A stretch of 39,631 nt of DNA, taken from positions 1 through 39,631 of the forward strand of contig JBGVOL010000032.1 of the NCBI GenBank assembly GCA_045126475.1, given 5' to 3'. The notes below the pieces were generated by a model that saw only the letters and a program-made list of their open reading frames with translations, did no database searches and was not told the origin of the DNA. Source of the DNA: SVEL01 sp045126475. GTDB lineage: Bacteria > Bacillota > Clostridia > Lachnospirales > Lachnospiraceae. Position numbers and translations under genes: made by a program. Positions 25,864-35,364 of the stretch are shown piece after piece (positions within the stretch are counted from its first letter, which is position 1; every line of letters starts with the position of its first letter).

Positions 25864-25961
25864 TTTTGTGTCTTTCATCAGGTCGATCAATCAGTATAGA
25901 CCAAAATTTGCAAAGCACATTTTGCTGTAGAATGTAGGTATATAGAAAACATAACAAGGTC

Positions 25962-26044
25962 ATAATATAAGCCTCGAAAACTAGTCCCCGTAACGTTTTG
26001 CACGTATTTTAATAGCAAAACGTTACGAGTTTAGTTTTCGAGGC
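25962..26044. repeat. Large palindromic repeat element, second member also at 1-39
   Basis: The left arm GCCTCGAAAACTA...CGTAACGTTTTG (25971-26000) pairs with the right arm CAAAACGTTACG...TAGTTTTCGAGGC (26016-26044), leaving a loop of about 15 nt and a short mismatched block in the arms. The flank ATAATATAA before the left arm is also shared with the copy at the window start, so the element is at least 80 bp. It fits a REP or small MITE-like unit. It lies between convergent argG and the CAP gene and may terminate both. Confidence 0.8.
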
Positions 26045-26060
26045 GTAAATATTTAAAAAG

Positions 26061-26921
26061 TTATTTCATAAATGTCTGTACCCATGTATTCAGGTAGATA
26101 AAATTATCATCGTGGAAATATCCTACTCCCAGCTTTGTATATTCCGGATTTATCATATTATTATAATGTCTCTCTGAATTTTTCCATTTATTAACTACCA
26201 TTTGAGGATCAAAATTGCCTGCGGCGATATTCTCTCCAAGCTTTTCGTAGTTTATGCCTGCACTGTCCGTAAGGCTTGACCAGGGCAGTCCGTTTGGTCT
26301 CTCGTGATTAACCTTATTTCCTGCTATCATTTCGTAGGCCCGTCCAAATGACACTATGCATAAACTCCCATCAAGTGTGAGCGGTGCAACACCTGCCTGT
26401 GCCCTGACTTCATTTGTATATTTCAGCACTTCTTCTGCATATGACCGGTACATCTCATACAGCATCTTTCCTTCCGAAATAATTGTTTCGTCCGACATAT
26501 TAAATACATTTGGAGACTGTGTTGTTATCTCGGCAGCAACAGTTGTTGTCTCACTGGTTGCAGTGGTCTGTGCAGTTGACTTTGTCTCGGTTGTCTGCTT
26601 TGGTGTAGTCTGTACCGGAGTTGTACCCGTCTCAGAAGAAGTCTCTTCAGTCTGAGCAGGCGTATTACTTATGGTCTCGGTTGCAGATGTATCACTGCTG
26701 ACACTTTCTCCCACTTCTTCTTTTGAAGTGTATTCTGCTGTCAGATACTCGTTCATGACCTTGTATGTTGTAACGTCATTCTTTTTAACATCATCACCGT
26801 TATCCGCCACAATTACATAGACAATCAATATCGCCGATGCAGAAGCAGCCACCAGTGCAGCATTCCGAAGAAACTTATTTCTTCCGTCTTTCAAGGAATT
26901 CCTTAGTTTCTGAATTATCAT
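26061..26921 (-). CDS. Membrane-anchored CAP/SCP-domain protein (YkwD-like)
   Basis: The 286-residue product has one membrane segment at about 21-41 and a Thr/Ser/Glu-rich linker at about 70-135. A C-terminal CAP domain (about 160-286) follows, with VLKYTNEVRAQAG, VNHERPNG, LGENIAAG and NPEYTKLGVGYF; these supply the conserved His and Glu cluster. Bacterial CAP proteins are secreted and little understood; roles in the envelope or spore coat are proposed for relatives. It starts 29 nt after the M18 aminopeptidase ends and is probably cotranscribed with it. Its ribosome binding site is weak. Confidence 0.85.
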   Translation of the reverse strand: MIIQKLRNSLKDGRNKFLRNAALVAASASAILIVYVIVADNGDDVKKNDVTTYKVMNEYLTAEYTSKEEVGESVSSDTSATETISNTPAQTEETSSETGTTPVQTTPKQTTETKSTAQTTATSETTTVAAEITTQSPNVFNMSDETIISEGKMLYEMYRSYAEEVLKYTNEVRAQAGVAPLTLDGSLCIVSFGRAYEMIAGNKVNHERPNGLPWSSLTDSAGINYEKLGENIAAGNFDPQMVVNKWKNSERHYNNMINPEYTKLGVGYFHDDNFIYLNTWVQTFMK

Positions 26922-26950
26922 AAATAATTTACCTTTATCCCTTTTAATAC

Positions 26951-28282
26951 TTATGCCTCAAAGTATGAGTGCACAAGTTTCTCTATATATGCCTGATCCT
27001 TTACTCCCATAAGTTCCCTTGAAGAATGCATGGCAAGAATCGGTACGCCTATATCAACCGCGCGCATAGGAATATATTTGTTGGCGATTGTTCCAAGAGT
27101 GCTTCCCGTCGTTCCGTCAGAGCGGCATGCATACTTCTGATACGGAATATCATTTTGCTGACAAATCATCTCAAGCATTGCAATTGTCTCACAGTCCGTA
27201 GCATATGTCTGTGAGCTTGCACGCTTAATAACAACACCGTCATTCATCATATTTGTATTTGTAGGATCGGATTTTTCCGCCTTATTTGGATGAAGCGCAT
27301 GAGCCACATCGATAGACAATAAAAATCCTTCAAGAGTACCCTGCATGTAATTCTGTCTGTCAAATCCAAGTGCATTATAAAGTTTCTCAAGAACAAATCC
27401 CAGAAGATTTGAGTCTGCTCCCTGCTTAGTTCTGCTTCCTATTTCCTCATTATCATAAAGAGCAATAACGTTAATTCCGTCGTCTCTCACTGCTCCTGTT
27501 ATGCCTTCCACACACGCAACTACCGAAGTGATATTGTCAAGTCTCGGTGCAGAAATAAACTCACCGTTTAGTCCCACCCTTTCTCCTTTATCGGTATTGT
27601 AAACATACAGCTCAAAGTCAAGAATGTCACTTACATTAACCTGCAGATGTTTTGCAAGATATTCCATAAAGAAATTATCTTTATTCATATTCTCTTCTAT
27701 TATTGTTGCAAGAGGTGCCATATCAATCTGCCTGTTAAGCTCCACACCCTTGTTTACTTCCCTGTTCATATGAATTGCAAGGTTTGGTATTGTCAAAACA
27801 GGCTTCTTTAAATCAACTATCTTTACAATTGGTTTATACTTGTCCCATGTGTTTTTGCCGTTGCCTGAAACAGCATTGTCATTCTTAAGCGCAACCCTTC
27901 CGGCAACAGAAAGAGGTCTGTCTAGCCATGTGTTTAAAATGGCTCCTCCATATACTTCAACATTAATCTTGCCGTATCCTTTTGTACTCATCTCCGGCGA
28001 AGGCTTGATATACAGACATGGGTGGTCTGTATGGGCAGCCGCAATGCGAAGCATGCCTCTGTCAAAATTCTTTCCTATCTTAAATGCTAAAACTGAGGAA
28101 TCAAATACATTTATAAAATATCCGTTTCCTCTCTCTATAATCCAATCCTCACTAAGCTTAAGCTCTGCAAAGCCCGCCTGTTCCAGTCTTCTCATTGCCT
28201 CATCTGCTGCGGTAAACGCACATGTTGAAGCATTAACCGCAGCTATAAGTCTATCTGCCGATCTGTCAAAATCGTATTCCAT
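26951..28282 (-). CDS. apeB: M18-family aminopeptidase (aspartyl aminopeptidase type)
   Basis: It should remove N-terminal, often acidic, residues from peptides in the cytoplasm using two metal ions. The 443-residue product carries the M18 motifs AAAHTDHP (H84, D86), APRLDNITS, YDNEEIGS with the catalytic glutamate pair, SIDVAHALHPN, and the late MHSSRELMG histidine. Length is that of bacterial M18 enzymes. GGAGG lies 6 nt before the ATG, and a promoter is at 28320-28348. The substrate preference and the symbol are from family knowledge only. Confidence 0.92.
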   Translation of the reverse strand: MEYDFDRSADRLIAAVNASTCAFTAADEAMRRLEQAGFAELKLSEDWIIERGNGYFINVFDSSVLAFKIGKNFDRGMLRIAAAHTDHPCLYIKPSPEMSTKGYGKINVEVYGGAILNTWLDRPLSVAGRVALKNDNAVSGNGKNTWDKYKPIVKIVDLKKPVLTIPNLAIHMNREVNKGVELNRQIDMAPLATIIEENMNKDNFFMEYLAKHLQVNVSDILDFELYVYNTDKGERVGLNGEFISAPRLDNITSVVACVEGITGAVRDDGINVIALYDNEEIGSRTKQGADSNLLGFVLEKLYNALGFDRQNYMQGTLEGFLLSIDVAHALHPNKAEKSDPTNTNMMNDGVVIKRASSQTYATDCETIAMLEMICQQNDIPYQKYACRSDGTTGSTLGTIANKYIPMRAVDIGVPILAMHSSRELMGVKDQAYIEKLVHSYFEA

Positions 28283-28319
28283 GTTGTCCTCCTAAATATA
28301 TGTTCAAACATTATTCTAC

Positions 28320-28348
28320 ATTTTAACATATCGGAACCCATCTGTAAA
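28320..28348 (-). promoter_or_regulatory. Promoter of the M18 aminopeptidase-CAP unit
   Basis: On the minus strand, TTTACA (28343-28348) and TAAAAT (28320-28325) are 17 bp apart. It lies just after the Xre gene stop, with a 5' leader of about 30 nt. Confidence 0.6.
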
Positions 28349-28354
28349 TGCGTA

Positions 28355-28573
28355 TTACACTTCCGCCGTTTTGTCATATTCCAATATATCTCCCGGCTGG
28401 CAGTCAAGTGCTTCGCATATAGCCTCGAGGGTTGAAAATCTGATGGCACTTACTTTTCCGGTTTTCATTTTAGACAGGTTAACATTTGACACTCCAACTC
28501 TCTCCGACAACTCATTGAGACTCATCTTCCTGTCCGCCATGACCCTGTCAAGCCTTAATATTATCTTTCCCAT
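28355..28573 (-). CDS. Small Xre/Cro-CI family transcriptional regulator
   Basis: The 72-residue product is almost entirely a helix-turn-helix domain (SLNELSERVGVSNVNLSKMKTGK, then STLEAICEALDCQPGDILEY). Such one-domain regulators next to a DUF2975 membrane protein form a recurring pair in Firmicutes. It starts 12 nt after that gene and surely shares its transcript. The direct repeats that flank the operon promoter at 29332-29418 are plausible operators for it. The C-terminal DILEY pattern is typical of YozG-type regulators. Confidence 0.9.
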   Translation of the reverse strand: MGKIILRLDRVMADRKMSLNELSERVGVSNVNLSKMKTGKVSAIRFSTLEAICEALDCQPGDILEYDKTAEV

Positions 28574-28585
28574 ACCGTACCGTCC

Positions 28586-29296
28586 TTATAATGTCTCGTC
28601 AGATTCCTGCTGTAATACTGCTCCATACTTAAATACATAAGAGAGAGCCAGAATAACAAGGATGACAATTACCATTCCTAAATCAATACCAAAGGATACA
28701 CTTACAGTAGCTGTGAAGAAGCTGCTTAATACTGATTCTGCTCCTGCGGAAATAACAGCCCAAGGTATTAATGAAAATGCAAATTTCTGCATTTTATTTA
28801 TTACATCTGCGTCAAAAGGTGAACTGCAGTCACGAAATGCCTTGCACAATGAGTCAATAAAGAATACTGTAACAAGTGTCATAACTACCATAATCAGTGC
28901 TGCAATAAGGACAACCAGAAAATCCTTTAAATTGTATTCAAATGTTTTGGCAGATGCACTTATACCGATAGTTGAATCTCCCACTTCCACATTGTCAATA
29001 CCGTAGCTTACTCCCTGAAGATCCAAAGCTGCATTGTTTCCATCACCAATGATATTCTCTGATATTTCACTCTTCTCCTCGTCTGTTAAATCCACATCAA
29101 AGGCTTCAAGATTAACTAAAACATCTGCTGTGCCGCTTATACTGAATGTGACAAGTTTTTCAGGAAGAACCGCAACAGCCACGGTTCCGATTAAAATTCC
29201 TCCAATGGCTATACAGAGTAATATCTTCACGATAAGTGAAATAATGTGACCAACCTTTCCCATCTTATTGATTTTACTAATTGCATTTTCTTTCAT
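28586..29296 (-). CDS. DUF2975-like membrane protein
   Basis: The 236-residue product has hydrophobic segments at about 18-42, 126-148, 172-192 and 205-225, with an extracytoplasmic loop of about 80 residues after the first. Layout, and the adjacent small Xre gene, match the DUF2975 family, whose function is unknown. The ATG at 29296 has AAAGGA about 11 nt upstream. A longer frame from 29350 is possible but lacks a ribosome binding site, and its first codons lie in a direct repeat at the predicted transcript start. Confidence 0.8.
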   Translation of the reverse strand: MKENAISKINKMGKVGHIISLIVKILLCIAIGGILIGTVAVAVLPEKLVTFSISGTADVLVNLEAFDVDLTDEEKSEISENIIGDGNNAALDLQGVSYGIDNVEVGDSTIGISASAKTFEYNLKDFLVVLIAALIMVVMTLVTVFFIDSLCKAFRDCSSPFDADVINKMQKFAFSLIPWAVISAGAESVLSSFFTATVSVSFGIDLGMVIVILVILALSYVFKYGAVLQQESDETL

Positions 29297-29331
29297 AGTT
29301 TTATCATTCCTTTCATATCTGATTTGCGATA

Positions 29332-29418
29332 ATTTTTTATCGTTTATCATTAATTACAATTGAATGATACACCTGGAATATATATTTGTCAACTATTTTT
29401 TATCGTTTATCGTTAATT
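29332..29418. repeat. Paired 24-bp direct repeats bracketing the DUF2975-xre promoter
   Basis: ATTTTTTATCGTTTATC[A/G]TTAATT occurs at 29332-29355 and 29395-29418, 63 bp apart, with one mismatch in 24. The second copy also encodes the last residues (KINDKR) and stop of the YibE/F gene. The first copy covers the predicted start of the DUF2975 transcript. The -35 and -10 lie between them, as expected for operators or as the outcome of a local duplication. Confidence 0.75.
29364..29392 (-). promoter_or_regulatory. Promoter of the DUF2975-xre operon
   Basis: On the minus strand, TTGACA (29387-29392) and TATCAT (29364-29369) are 17 bp apart. The -35 lies 3 bp from one direct repeat and the predicted start lies at the edge of the other. 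Confidence 0.7.
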
Positions 29419-30554
29419 TTTTTATTTTTATTTTGAAAATGCATTTTAAATCCCAAACTTGCCACAATCGCCTGCACCGGAACTGTCAATATAACTCCGA
29501 TTGTTCCGCATAGTCCGCATACAATCTCTATCACTATAGAGTTATACCCCATAATCTGAAGATACGGCATTTCATAAGAGTATATTGTAAGAATTGTTCC
29601 TGTAGCGGAGCCTGCATATGCCAAAATAAGCGTATTTGACATTGTCCCCATCATATCATGCCCCACATTCATTCCTGATAAGAACAATTCCTTCACAGAC
29701 AGATTTGGAGCCTTCTCGTGAATTTCGTATATTGCAGCCACTATTGAAACGCTGACATCCATAACTGCGCCAAGTGATGATATGAGTATTCCGGCATAAA
29801 GTATACCGGCAACATCAAGTTTGGAATAGTTTGCAATGTATACCATTGATTCAACATCCTGCATATTGTATCCGCTTAAGCCTGACCCTTTTCCGACAAT
29901 CATTGCCATTACACCGGAAATCACAACACCGATAGTCGTTCCTATAATTGCACATTTTGTTTTTAACGACCATCCGTTTAGTATGTAAATTGATGCCACA
30001 AGAATAACTATGGCGGTAAAAAGTGCCGATAAAATCCCATTCATTCCCGCATAAAGCAATGGAATATACATACAAACAATACATGCAAATGTAAATAAAA
30101 GTGCATACAATGAGGCAGCACCCTTTTTTCCACCGACCAAAATAAGGCTCAGGGCAAATATGCCCAACAAAACATATATCATAAATGTCCTGTCGTAATT
30201 GTACACCGAACCTGATAATATGCCGTTATTATCCTTTATCAATGCAATTATTTTTGTTCCGACAGTACAGAATGCTCCTCTCTGGTATGTATTGGAGTTT
30301 TCCAACTCGCATATCTTTCCTTTATAATCACCACCGGTGATTGTTGCAAGGACCTTCTGTGCTCCTCCATATGGCTGACCTCCCGAATAATCCTCAAGAA
30401 TTTCTACAACTTCGGCTTTTGCATATATAACCTCTGCATTTGCTTTGATACCGGTTCTCTTTACCTGACAACTTCCGATGATGATTCCTGCAATAATCAC
30501 CATCGGAAGTATCATTCGGAGAGTACGTTTAAATAAACATCTCCTATTTTTCAT
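29400..30554 (-). CDS. YibE/F family multi-pass membrane protein
   Basis: The 384-residue product has an N-terminal membrane segment at about 12-28, an extracytoplasmic beta-rich region (about 40-120; AEVVEILEDY and GDYKGKICELENSN), then seven or eight membrane helices with the conserved SSLGAVMDVSVSIVAAIYE and GHDMMGTMSNTLILAYAG blocks of YibE/F. The family has no firmly established function. Its start overlaps the last 11 nt of the surface phosphoesterase gene upstream, implying translational coupling and perhaps a shared job at the membrane. The 3' end lies in a direct repeat. Confidence 0.9.
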   Translation of the reverse strand: MKNRRCLFKRTLRMILPMVIIAGIIIGSCQVKRTGIKANAEVIYAKAEVVEILEDYSGGQPYGGAQKVLATITGGDYKGKICELENSNTYQRGAFCTVGTKIIALIKDNNGILSGSVYNYDRTFMIYVLLGIFALSLILVGGKKGAASLYALLFTFACIVCMYIPLLYAGMNGILSALFTAIVILVASIYILNGWSLKTKCAIIGTTIGVVISGVMAMIVGKGSGLSGYNMQDVESMVYIANYSKLDVAGILYAGILISSLGAVMDVSVSIVAAIYEIHEKAPNLSVKELFLSGMNVGHDMMGTMSNTLILAYAGSATGTILTIYSYEMPYLQIMGYNSIVIEIVCGLCGTIGVILTVPVQAIVASLGFKMHFQNKNKKINDKR

Positions 30555-33500
30555 AATTGTCTTTTACCTCTTTTTTTGTAACGAATATAACAGCTCCGCC
30601 TGCCGCTAAAGCTATTCCGAGCAGTACATAAATCCATGTCATGCTGCTGTCACCTGTAGCGACATCTGATGAAATTGTTTCACCCAGTCCGCTTCCCTGA
30701 GCTTCATTGACATCTTCAACTCCGTTGTTATCTTTTTCCGTTAAATCAGGTGTACCCGGAGCCATTGGAACAGATGAAGAAACAAGTGAATCTTCTGTCT
30801 CTTCCTTTGTGTCAGACTCTATCACATCTGATGGATCTGATGGAAAAATAATTGTGCTGTTATCAACTCTGCTTACCGTTGTCTTAAACTCATATATTCC
30901 TGTCTTGACATATCCTGTGTTCTCATTTGTCACAGTGGCATACCACGCATACTGTGTTCCTTCTGTCAATCCTGACAACTGAATTGCTGCCCTTCCGGTG
31001 CTTTCATCAACAGTTGCCGTACCAAGCTTTTCATCTCTGCACACATATGCTGAGAACTGCTTCTCCAGAATGCTCTGCTCGTCGGCGCTGAACTCAACAT
31101 CCAATACCATCTGGTCTACACCTATAGCGGCTGCTCCATCAACATTCAGGTTATGTACCTCTGTATCATAGTAATTGAAATCATCCAGGTACGGAGAATA
31201 AGAATTCATATAAATCTTATTATTGTCTAAATCAAAGTACAGGAACTTAATATACTCACTGCCTCCCTCAAATCCTGACTGATAATCTGTACAAATCTGA
31301 TAAACTGTTCTGTCGTTCTGACCATCTCCGTCATCATCAAACATTGCCGTCTCATATGAAGAGCCATGATAGTGTCCGTTCAAAACTGCGAATACATTAG
31401 GGTTCTTTGCTACTACATATTTCTGTATAAGCTGTCCGTAATAATCCAGAAGAGTATCAGAACTTGTCTTTACATTTGTGTATGTATGGAAACAGAGAAT
31501 TGCCTTTCTGTCACTGTATTTCTGTAACACTTCATTCATCCAGTCAATTTCCTCCTGGTAAATGTTCCAGCTCATGTATACAATTATAAAATCCTGTCCG
31601 TTCTCACTGATTAAATCATAATGTCCCTTATTATTCTCATATGAACCGCCATATGTCGGCTGTGACTCAAAACGGTCTTCTCCAAAGTATGTATAATAAT
31701 TCTCATAATCAGCCAAACCTGCTGCAGTATCGTGATTTCCGCCGAGTACACCGTATGCCATTCCTGCCTTATCGAAAATACCCATTGCTTCGTCAGCATT
31801 TTCCCACTCATATATCATATCAACATCATCCACGATATCGCCTGTATGAATAACGTATTTGATTTTCAAAGCTTCCGCATTATTTACAATCCAATTATTC
31901 ATATTGGTAAAATGATACTGCCACTCTTCAGCATAATACTGAGTATCTGTCTCCCACGCAAAGCAGAAATCATAGTCCTCCGGTACATCTGTACCATCCC
32001 AGGCTGCATTTGTGTTCATTGCACCGTCTGTTGATGTTTCCAAATCAGGTAATGCTGAATCTGCCGTACACTGTACTATAACTGTTGCCTCACCATCCTT
32101 AACATGATTCTCTGCTGTAAACACAGCATCCTTTATTGAGCCGTCTTTGTCTGCTGAGGCTATTTTATCCCAACTTCCTGTTTCTACGTTTAAAACATAC
32201 ATTGTACTTGCATGTGTGTTATCACTGTTTGAAGCTGTACCATCCCAGTTTGCAAGAATTGTATCCTCACTGTTCACATCTCCCACATTAATTGTGTACT
32301 GAATATATGGAAGAATGCCACTTGTTGTATTTGTTGTTATATTATTTGTATTAACCTTTTCTGCCTTATAGAAAACAGCCTCTGCTTCAGAACCATCCTT
32401 CTGCAGTGTGAGATACAGTTCTGCGCTGTCCTTTGTAACATTTGTTGTTCCTGCCTCAAGCACTACAATTGTGGCATCCTCAACAGTGAAAGTTGCCGAC
32501 TTGACAGCTTCATTTCCTGCTGCATCCTTTGCAAAAACCATGATTGTATGCTCTCCGTCACCAAGATTATAAGCAGTTGTCTCAAACCCTGCATTAATCT
32601 CATTTCCATCAAGCAAGATTGTTACTTCCTCTAATGTATTTGCCTCAAAAATCTGTGGTTCCAGAACAATGTTTCCTGTGAGAACACTTCCGTCCTCCAC
32701 ACCAAGTTCAATTTCCGGTGCAACATTGTCAACAATAAACTTTATTTCCTCTGTGCTTGTACCGTTTGTAACCTTCAATGTATGTTCGCCGTCATCAAGA
32801 GTATTTGTATCTATCTCTGTGCCCACTGCCGTCACCTCTGAAGCAGGAATTGAGAAACTTACATCCATATATGGACACATACCTGTTGAATCACCTATGG
32901 AATGTACTGCTTTGTAATCTGTGCTCAGATTAGTCTTTGCAGCGGTTTCAGAATTATTCGGGCCAATTGCCATTGGATAGTATACATTGCCGTTAATCAG
33001 CTTAAGTGCCAGCTCTGTAACAGTAAAGTCCTCTCTGTTTGCATCAGGAAGCATATATTCATCAACTGTTGCTCCGTATGTTCCTGCCCAGAAACGAAGA
33101 GTTATATCGTATGTGTCTGTCTCTGAGTTATATGCAAAATAATTGTTATCAATATTGATTGCCTGTCCATCCAGAATATTGTACTGCCACTTTCCTATTG
33201 ATGCGATTATCTCATTGTCAGTTGTTGTTATGGCATTTCTGAAATAGCTGTCCCTGCCGCCAGCGTGGAAAGTGAAATATGCGCCATCTTCAAGCATCGG
33301 CAACGTCTCACACTCCGTTCCGTCAACATATATTTTTGACAATGAATTATCTGTACCGTCATTTGCCGTAATGGATACGATTCCGTTTACTTCCTCACCT
33401 TCACTGATATTTGTACGTATGCCGTCAGTAATATTCAACTTATCAACTCTTACGGTATAAATATCACTCAGTGTGCTGCGGTATCTGTTATCTGCACTTA

Positions 33501-35151
33501 CATAAAATTCAACATAATCATGCGAAAATAATTCATCAGCCGAAATCAATGCCTCATAAAGATTAGGAACTCGTCTGTTTGCCTCTGTAACACTGTACCA
33601 GCTACCTTCTCCATCAAATCTGTAATATGTTGTTATTCCCGTACGTGGAAGACTTCCTGTCACATCAAAATAAAATTTTACCCTGATTTCCTCTCCCTGC
33701 ATAACAGACTCGGGAACCACATCATCAAGCCTTAAAGTCAGAGCTGAACCGTCATCCTGCAAATATGCATACTGTGCCTGATTTACCATTCCCATGGAAG
33801 TAGTAACATTTGCTGCATAAAGAAGCATCTCAGGACCTTCCGGATTTACTGCCAATTCAACTGATTTATTATCCTTACAGTCATCATTTCCAACATAACA
33901 ATAATTTGAAACCAGCTCTCTTGTCCTTACATTTCCCTCATTGTCTCTCTCTATCCGATATATCTCCAATCCGCGGTTTGTATTATTCAGACTGCTCTGG
34001 TTGGCGAATATATATACCGGCACATCATCACCTATGTTATATGCCTGACGAAAATCATTTTCTGTAGGAAAACTTGTATAGTCACTCAGTGTTGTTTCTC
34101 TGTAACACCACAGTACAGCCGTTCCTCCTGCAGGAACTATGCACTCTTCCGAAGAGCCTTCGTGATTAACAGCAGCATCATCATAATGACAAAGCTGCAG
34201 CACTTTTCTTGAGCCTTCCTTTACGAAATATATGACCTGATAGTCATTATTCAAATCAATATCCCTATCTGTTGTATTGATGATTTCCACGCACTCCATC
34301 ACATCAGACTCAGTACCATAATTTCCACTTCTGTTTGTATCATTAGGCCTTACTTCTGTAACATATACTCCATCTGCTGTTGAAGTATCAGGAACTGTAA
34401 CATTAGCCAAACCGTTCAGCTGTCCTGAATATACATAGCCTGCAGACGGAGTATTCAATACACGGTAAACCTCCATCTCGCTTCCGATATCAGGAATCTT
34501 TAATTCCACTGAAAATCCATCCATTGTATGGATCTTATCTGTTGCAGTAAAATTTGATATTACATTATTGTCTGCCTTTGTCTTTAATGAAAACGTAGCC
34601 GAAGTTGCCCAGTTTACACCGCATTTTGCCTTGAGAATAACTGCATCATCAGGAATCCTCATATCCTCTCTGAATTCTTCCTCAGTAGGTATACCCGTTG
34701 AAACATCACTTCTGTAATTCCATATTACAATACTTTCTCCGGGCTGAATCGTAATGTCAGAATTACCATCCATGTCTGTAACAGTTAATACTGTCTCACT
34801 TTTATCACTTACACCCTTATAGCACAGTTCATACATATCATTAAAATTAATCGGCTCATCATATGTACTTGTGATTTCAACGTACTCCATTAAATCTGTT
34901 GTACTCTGATAGAGGTGTACGTTTTCGTATCCGCTTGCCTCTCTTTTATTATTTTTTATACTTCTGTCTACATCATTCTGATAAATCTCAGTAAGCCAAA
35001 GTCCTTCCTGATTAAACACTGTACTTATACCCGGTTCGTTTGTCTGATTTGCAGTAACCGGTATCACATTGCCTAACACGTTTCCCAATACATTACCTGT
35101 CATCATAACAGCTAACATACTGCCAGAAATAAATCTCTTTTTTCTCATCAC
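30544..35151 (-). CDS. Large surface-anchored calcineurin-like metallophosphoesterase with lamin-tail-like domains
   Basis: The 1535-residue product has a signal peptide (residues 1-35), two lamin-tail-like domains (starting near 50, LWLTEIYQND, and near 262, GVYVTEVRPND), Ig-like and linker regions, and a calcineurin-type phosphoesterase at about 1075-1330. The metal motifs are TDTQYYAE, HTGDIVDD (about 1103), GGNHD (about 1138), LCFHTY and LNGHYHGS (about 1259). A fibronectin-like segment, a Ser/Glu-rich stretch, and a C-terminal membrane helix ending in a charged tail follow, with no LPxTG seen. It should cleave phosphoesters outside the cell; the substrate is unknown. The stop overlaps the YibE/F start. 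Confidence 0.88.
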   Translation of the reverse strand: MMRKKRFISGSMLAVMMTGNVLGNVLGNVIPVTANQTNEPGISTVFNQEGLWLTEIYQNDVDRSIKNNKREASGYENVHLYQSTTDLMEYVEITSTYDEPINFNDMYELCYKGVSDKSETVLTVTDMDGNSDITIQPGESIVIWNYRSDVSTGIPTEEEFREDMRIPDDAVILKAKCGVNWATSATFSLKTKADNNVISNFTATDKIHTMDGFSVELKIPDIGSEMEVYRVLNTPSAGYVYSGQLNGLANVTVPDTSTADGVYVTEVRPNDTNRSGNYGTESDVMECVEIINTTDRDIDLNNDYQVIYFVKEGSRKVLQLCHYDDAAVNHEGSSEECIVPAGGTAVLWCYRETTLSDYTSFPTENDFRQAYNIGDDVPVYIFANQSSLNNTNRGLEIYRIERDNEGNVRTRELVSNYCYVGNDDCKDNKSVELAVNPEGPEMLLYAANVTTSMGMVNQAQYAYLQDDGSALTLRLDDVVPESVMQGEEIRVKFYFDVTGSLPRTGITTYYRFDGEGSWYSVTEANRRVPNLYEALISADELFSHDYVEFYVSADNRYRSTLSDIYTVRVDKLNITDGIRTNISEGEEVNGIVSITANDGTDNSLSKIYVDGTECETLPMLEDGAYFTFHAGGRDSYFRNAITTTDNEIIASIGKWQYNILDGQAINIDNNYFAYNSETDTYDITLRFWAGTYGATVDEYMLPDANREDFTVTELALKLINGNVYYPMAIGPNNSETAAKTNLSTDYKAVHSIGDSTGMCPYMDVSFSIPASEVTAVGTEIDTNTLDDGEHTLKVTNGTSTEEIKFIVDNVAPEIELGVEDGSVLTGNIVLEPQIFEANTLEEVTILLDGNEINAGFETTAYNLGDGEHTIMVFAKDAAGNEAVKSATFTVEDATIVVLEAGTTNVTKDSAELYLTLQKDGSEAEAVFYKAEKVNTNNITTNTTSGILPYIQYTINVGDVNSEDTILANWDGTASNSDNTHASTMYVLNVETGSWDKIASADKDGSIKDAVFTAENHVKDGEATVIVQCTADSALPDLETSTDGAMNTNAAWDGTDVPEDYDFCFAWETDTQYYAEEWQYHFTNMNNWIVNNAEALKIKYVIHTGDIVDDVDMIYEWENADEAMGIFDKAGMAYGVLGGNHDTAAGLADYENYYTYFGEDRFESQPTYGGSYENNKGHYDLISENGQDFIIVYMSWNIYQEEIDWMNEVLQKYSDRKAILCFHTYTNVKTSSDTLLDYYGQLIQKYVVAKNPNVFAVLNGHYHGSSYETAMFDDDGDGQNDRTVYQICTDYQSGFEGGSEYIKFLYFDLDNNKIYMNSYSPYLDDFNYYDTEVHNLNVDGAAAIGVDQMVLDVEFSADEQSILEKQFSAYVCRDEKLGTATVDESTGRAAIQLSGLTEGTQYAWYATVTNENTGYVKTGIYEFKTTVSRVDNSTIIFPSDPSDVIESDTKEETEDSLVSSSVPMAPGTPDLTEKDNNGVEDVNEAQGSGLGETISSDVATGDSSMTWIYVLLGIALAAGGAVIFVTKKEVKDNYEK

Positions 35152-35291
35152 TATTAGTCCTTTCTTCTTCCCTATACATTACAGAAGTAAGGTACTACAT
35201 AATCATCAAATCAAAATCTGTTGTATGTTAATCTTATGTGAAACTTTTCAATATAAATTAAGCTATCAAAGTGGTACCTTAATCTATATAC
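35152..35291. other. Gap between the phosphoesterase gene and the terminator
   Basis: AT-rich with no credible gene. GAAAGGA precedes the phosphoesterase ATG by about 9 nt. No promoter with both hexamers in good register was found. Confidence 0.4.
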
Positions 35292-35350
35292 AAAAAAGGA
35301 GCACCGCTCCGGGATAATTAATACAATCATCCGTAATCGGTACTCCTTAA
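35292..35350 (-). terminator. Two-part terminator after the surface protein gene
   Basis: On the minus strand, GGAGTACCG and CGGTGCTCC form an outer stem with one G-U pair, followed by T6. An inner stem pairs GGATGATT with AATTATCC, again through one G-U pair. Confidence 0.8.
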
Positions 35351-35364
35351 TACTTATTTATTAT

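Noticed and set aside
26061..26921. Toxin or pathogenesis role for the CAP-domain protein
   Set aside because: The domain is widespread in harmless Firmicutes, and nothing around it points to such a role.
29297..29350. Longer start of the DUF2975-like protein (MINDKKLSQ)
   Set aside because: No ribosome binding site; its first codons sit on the predicted transcription start and copy the end of the YibE/F gene.
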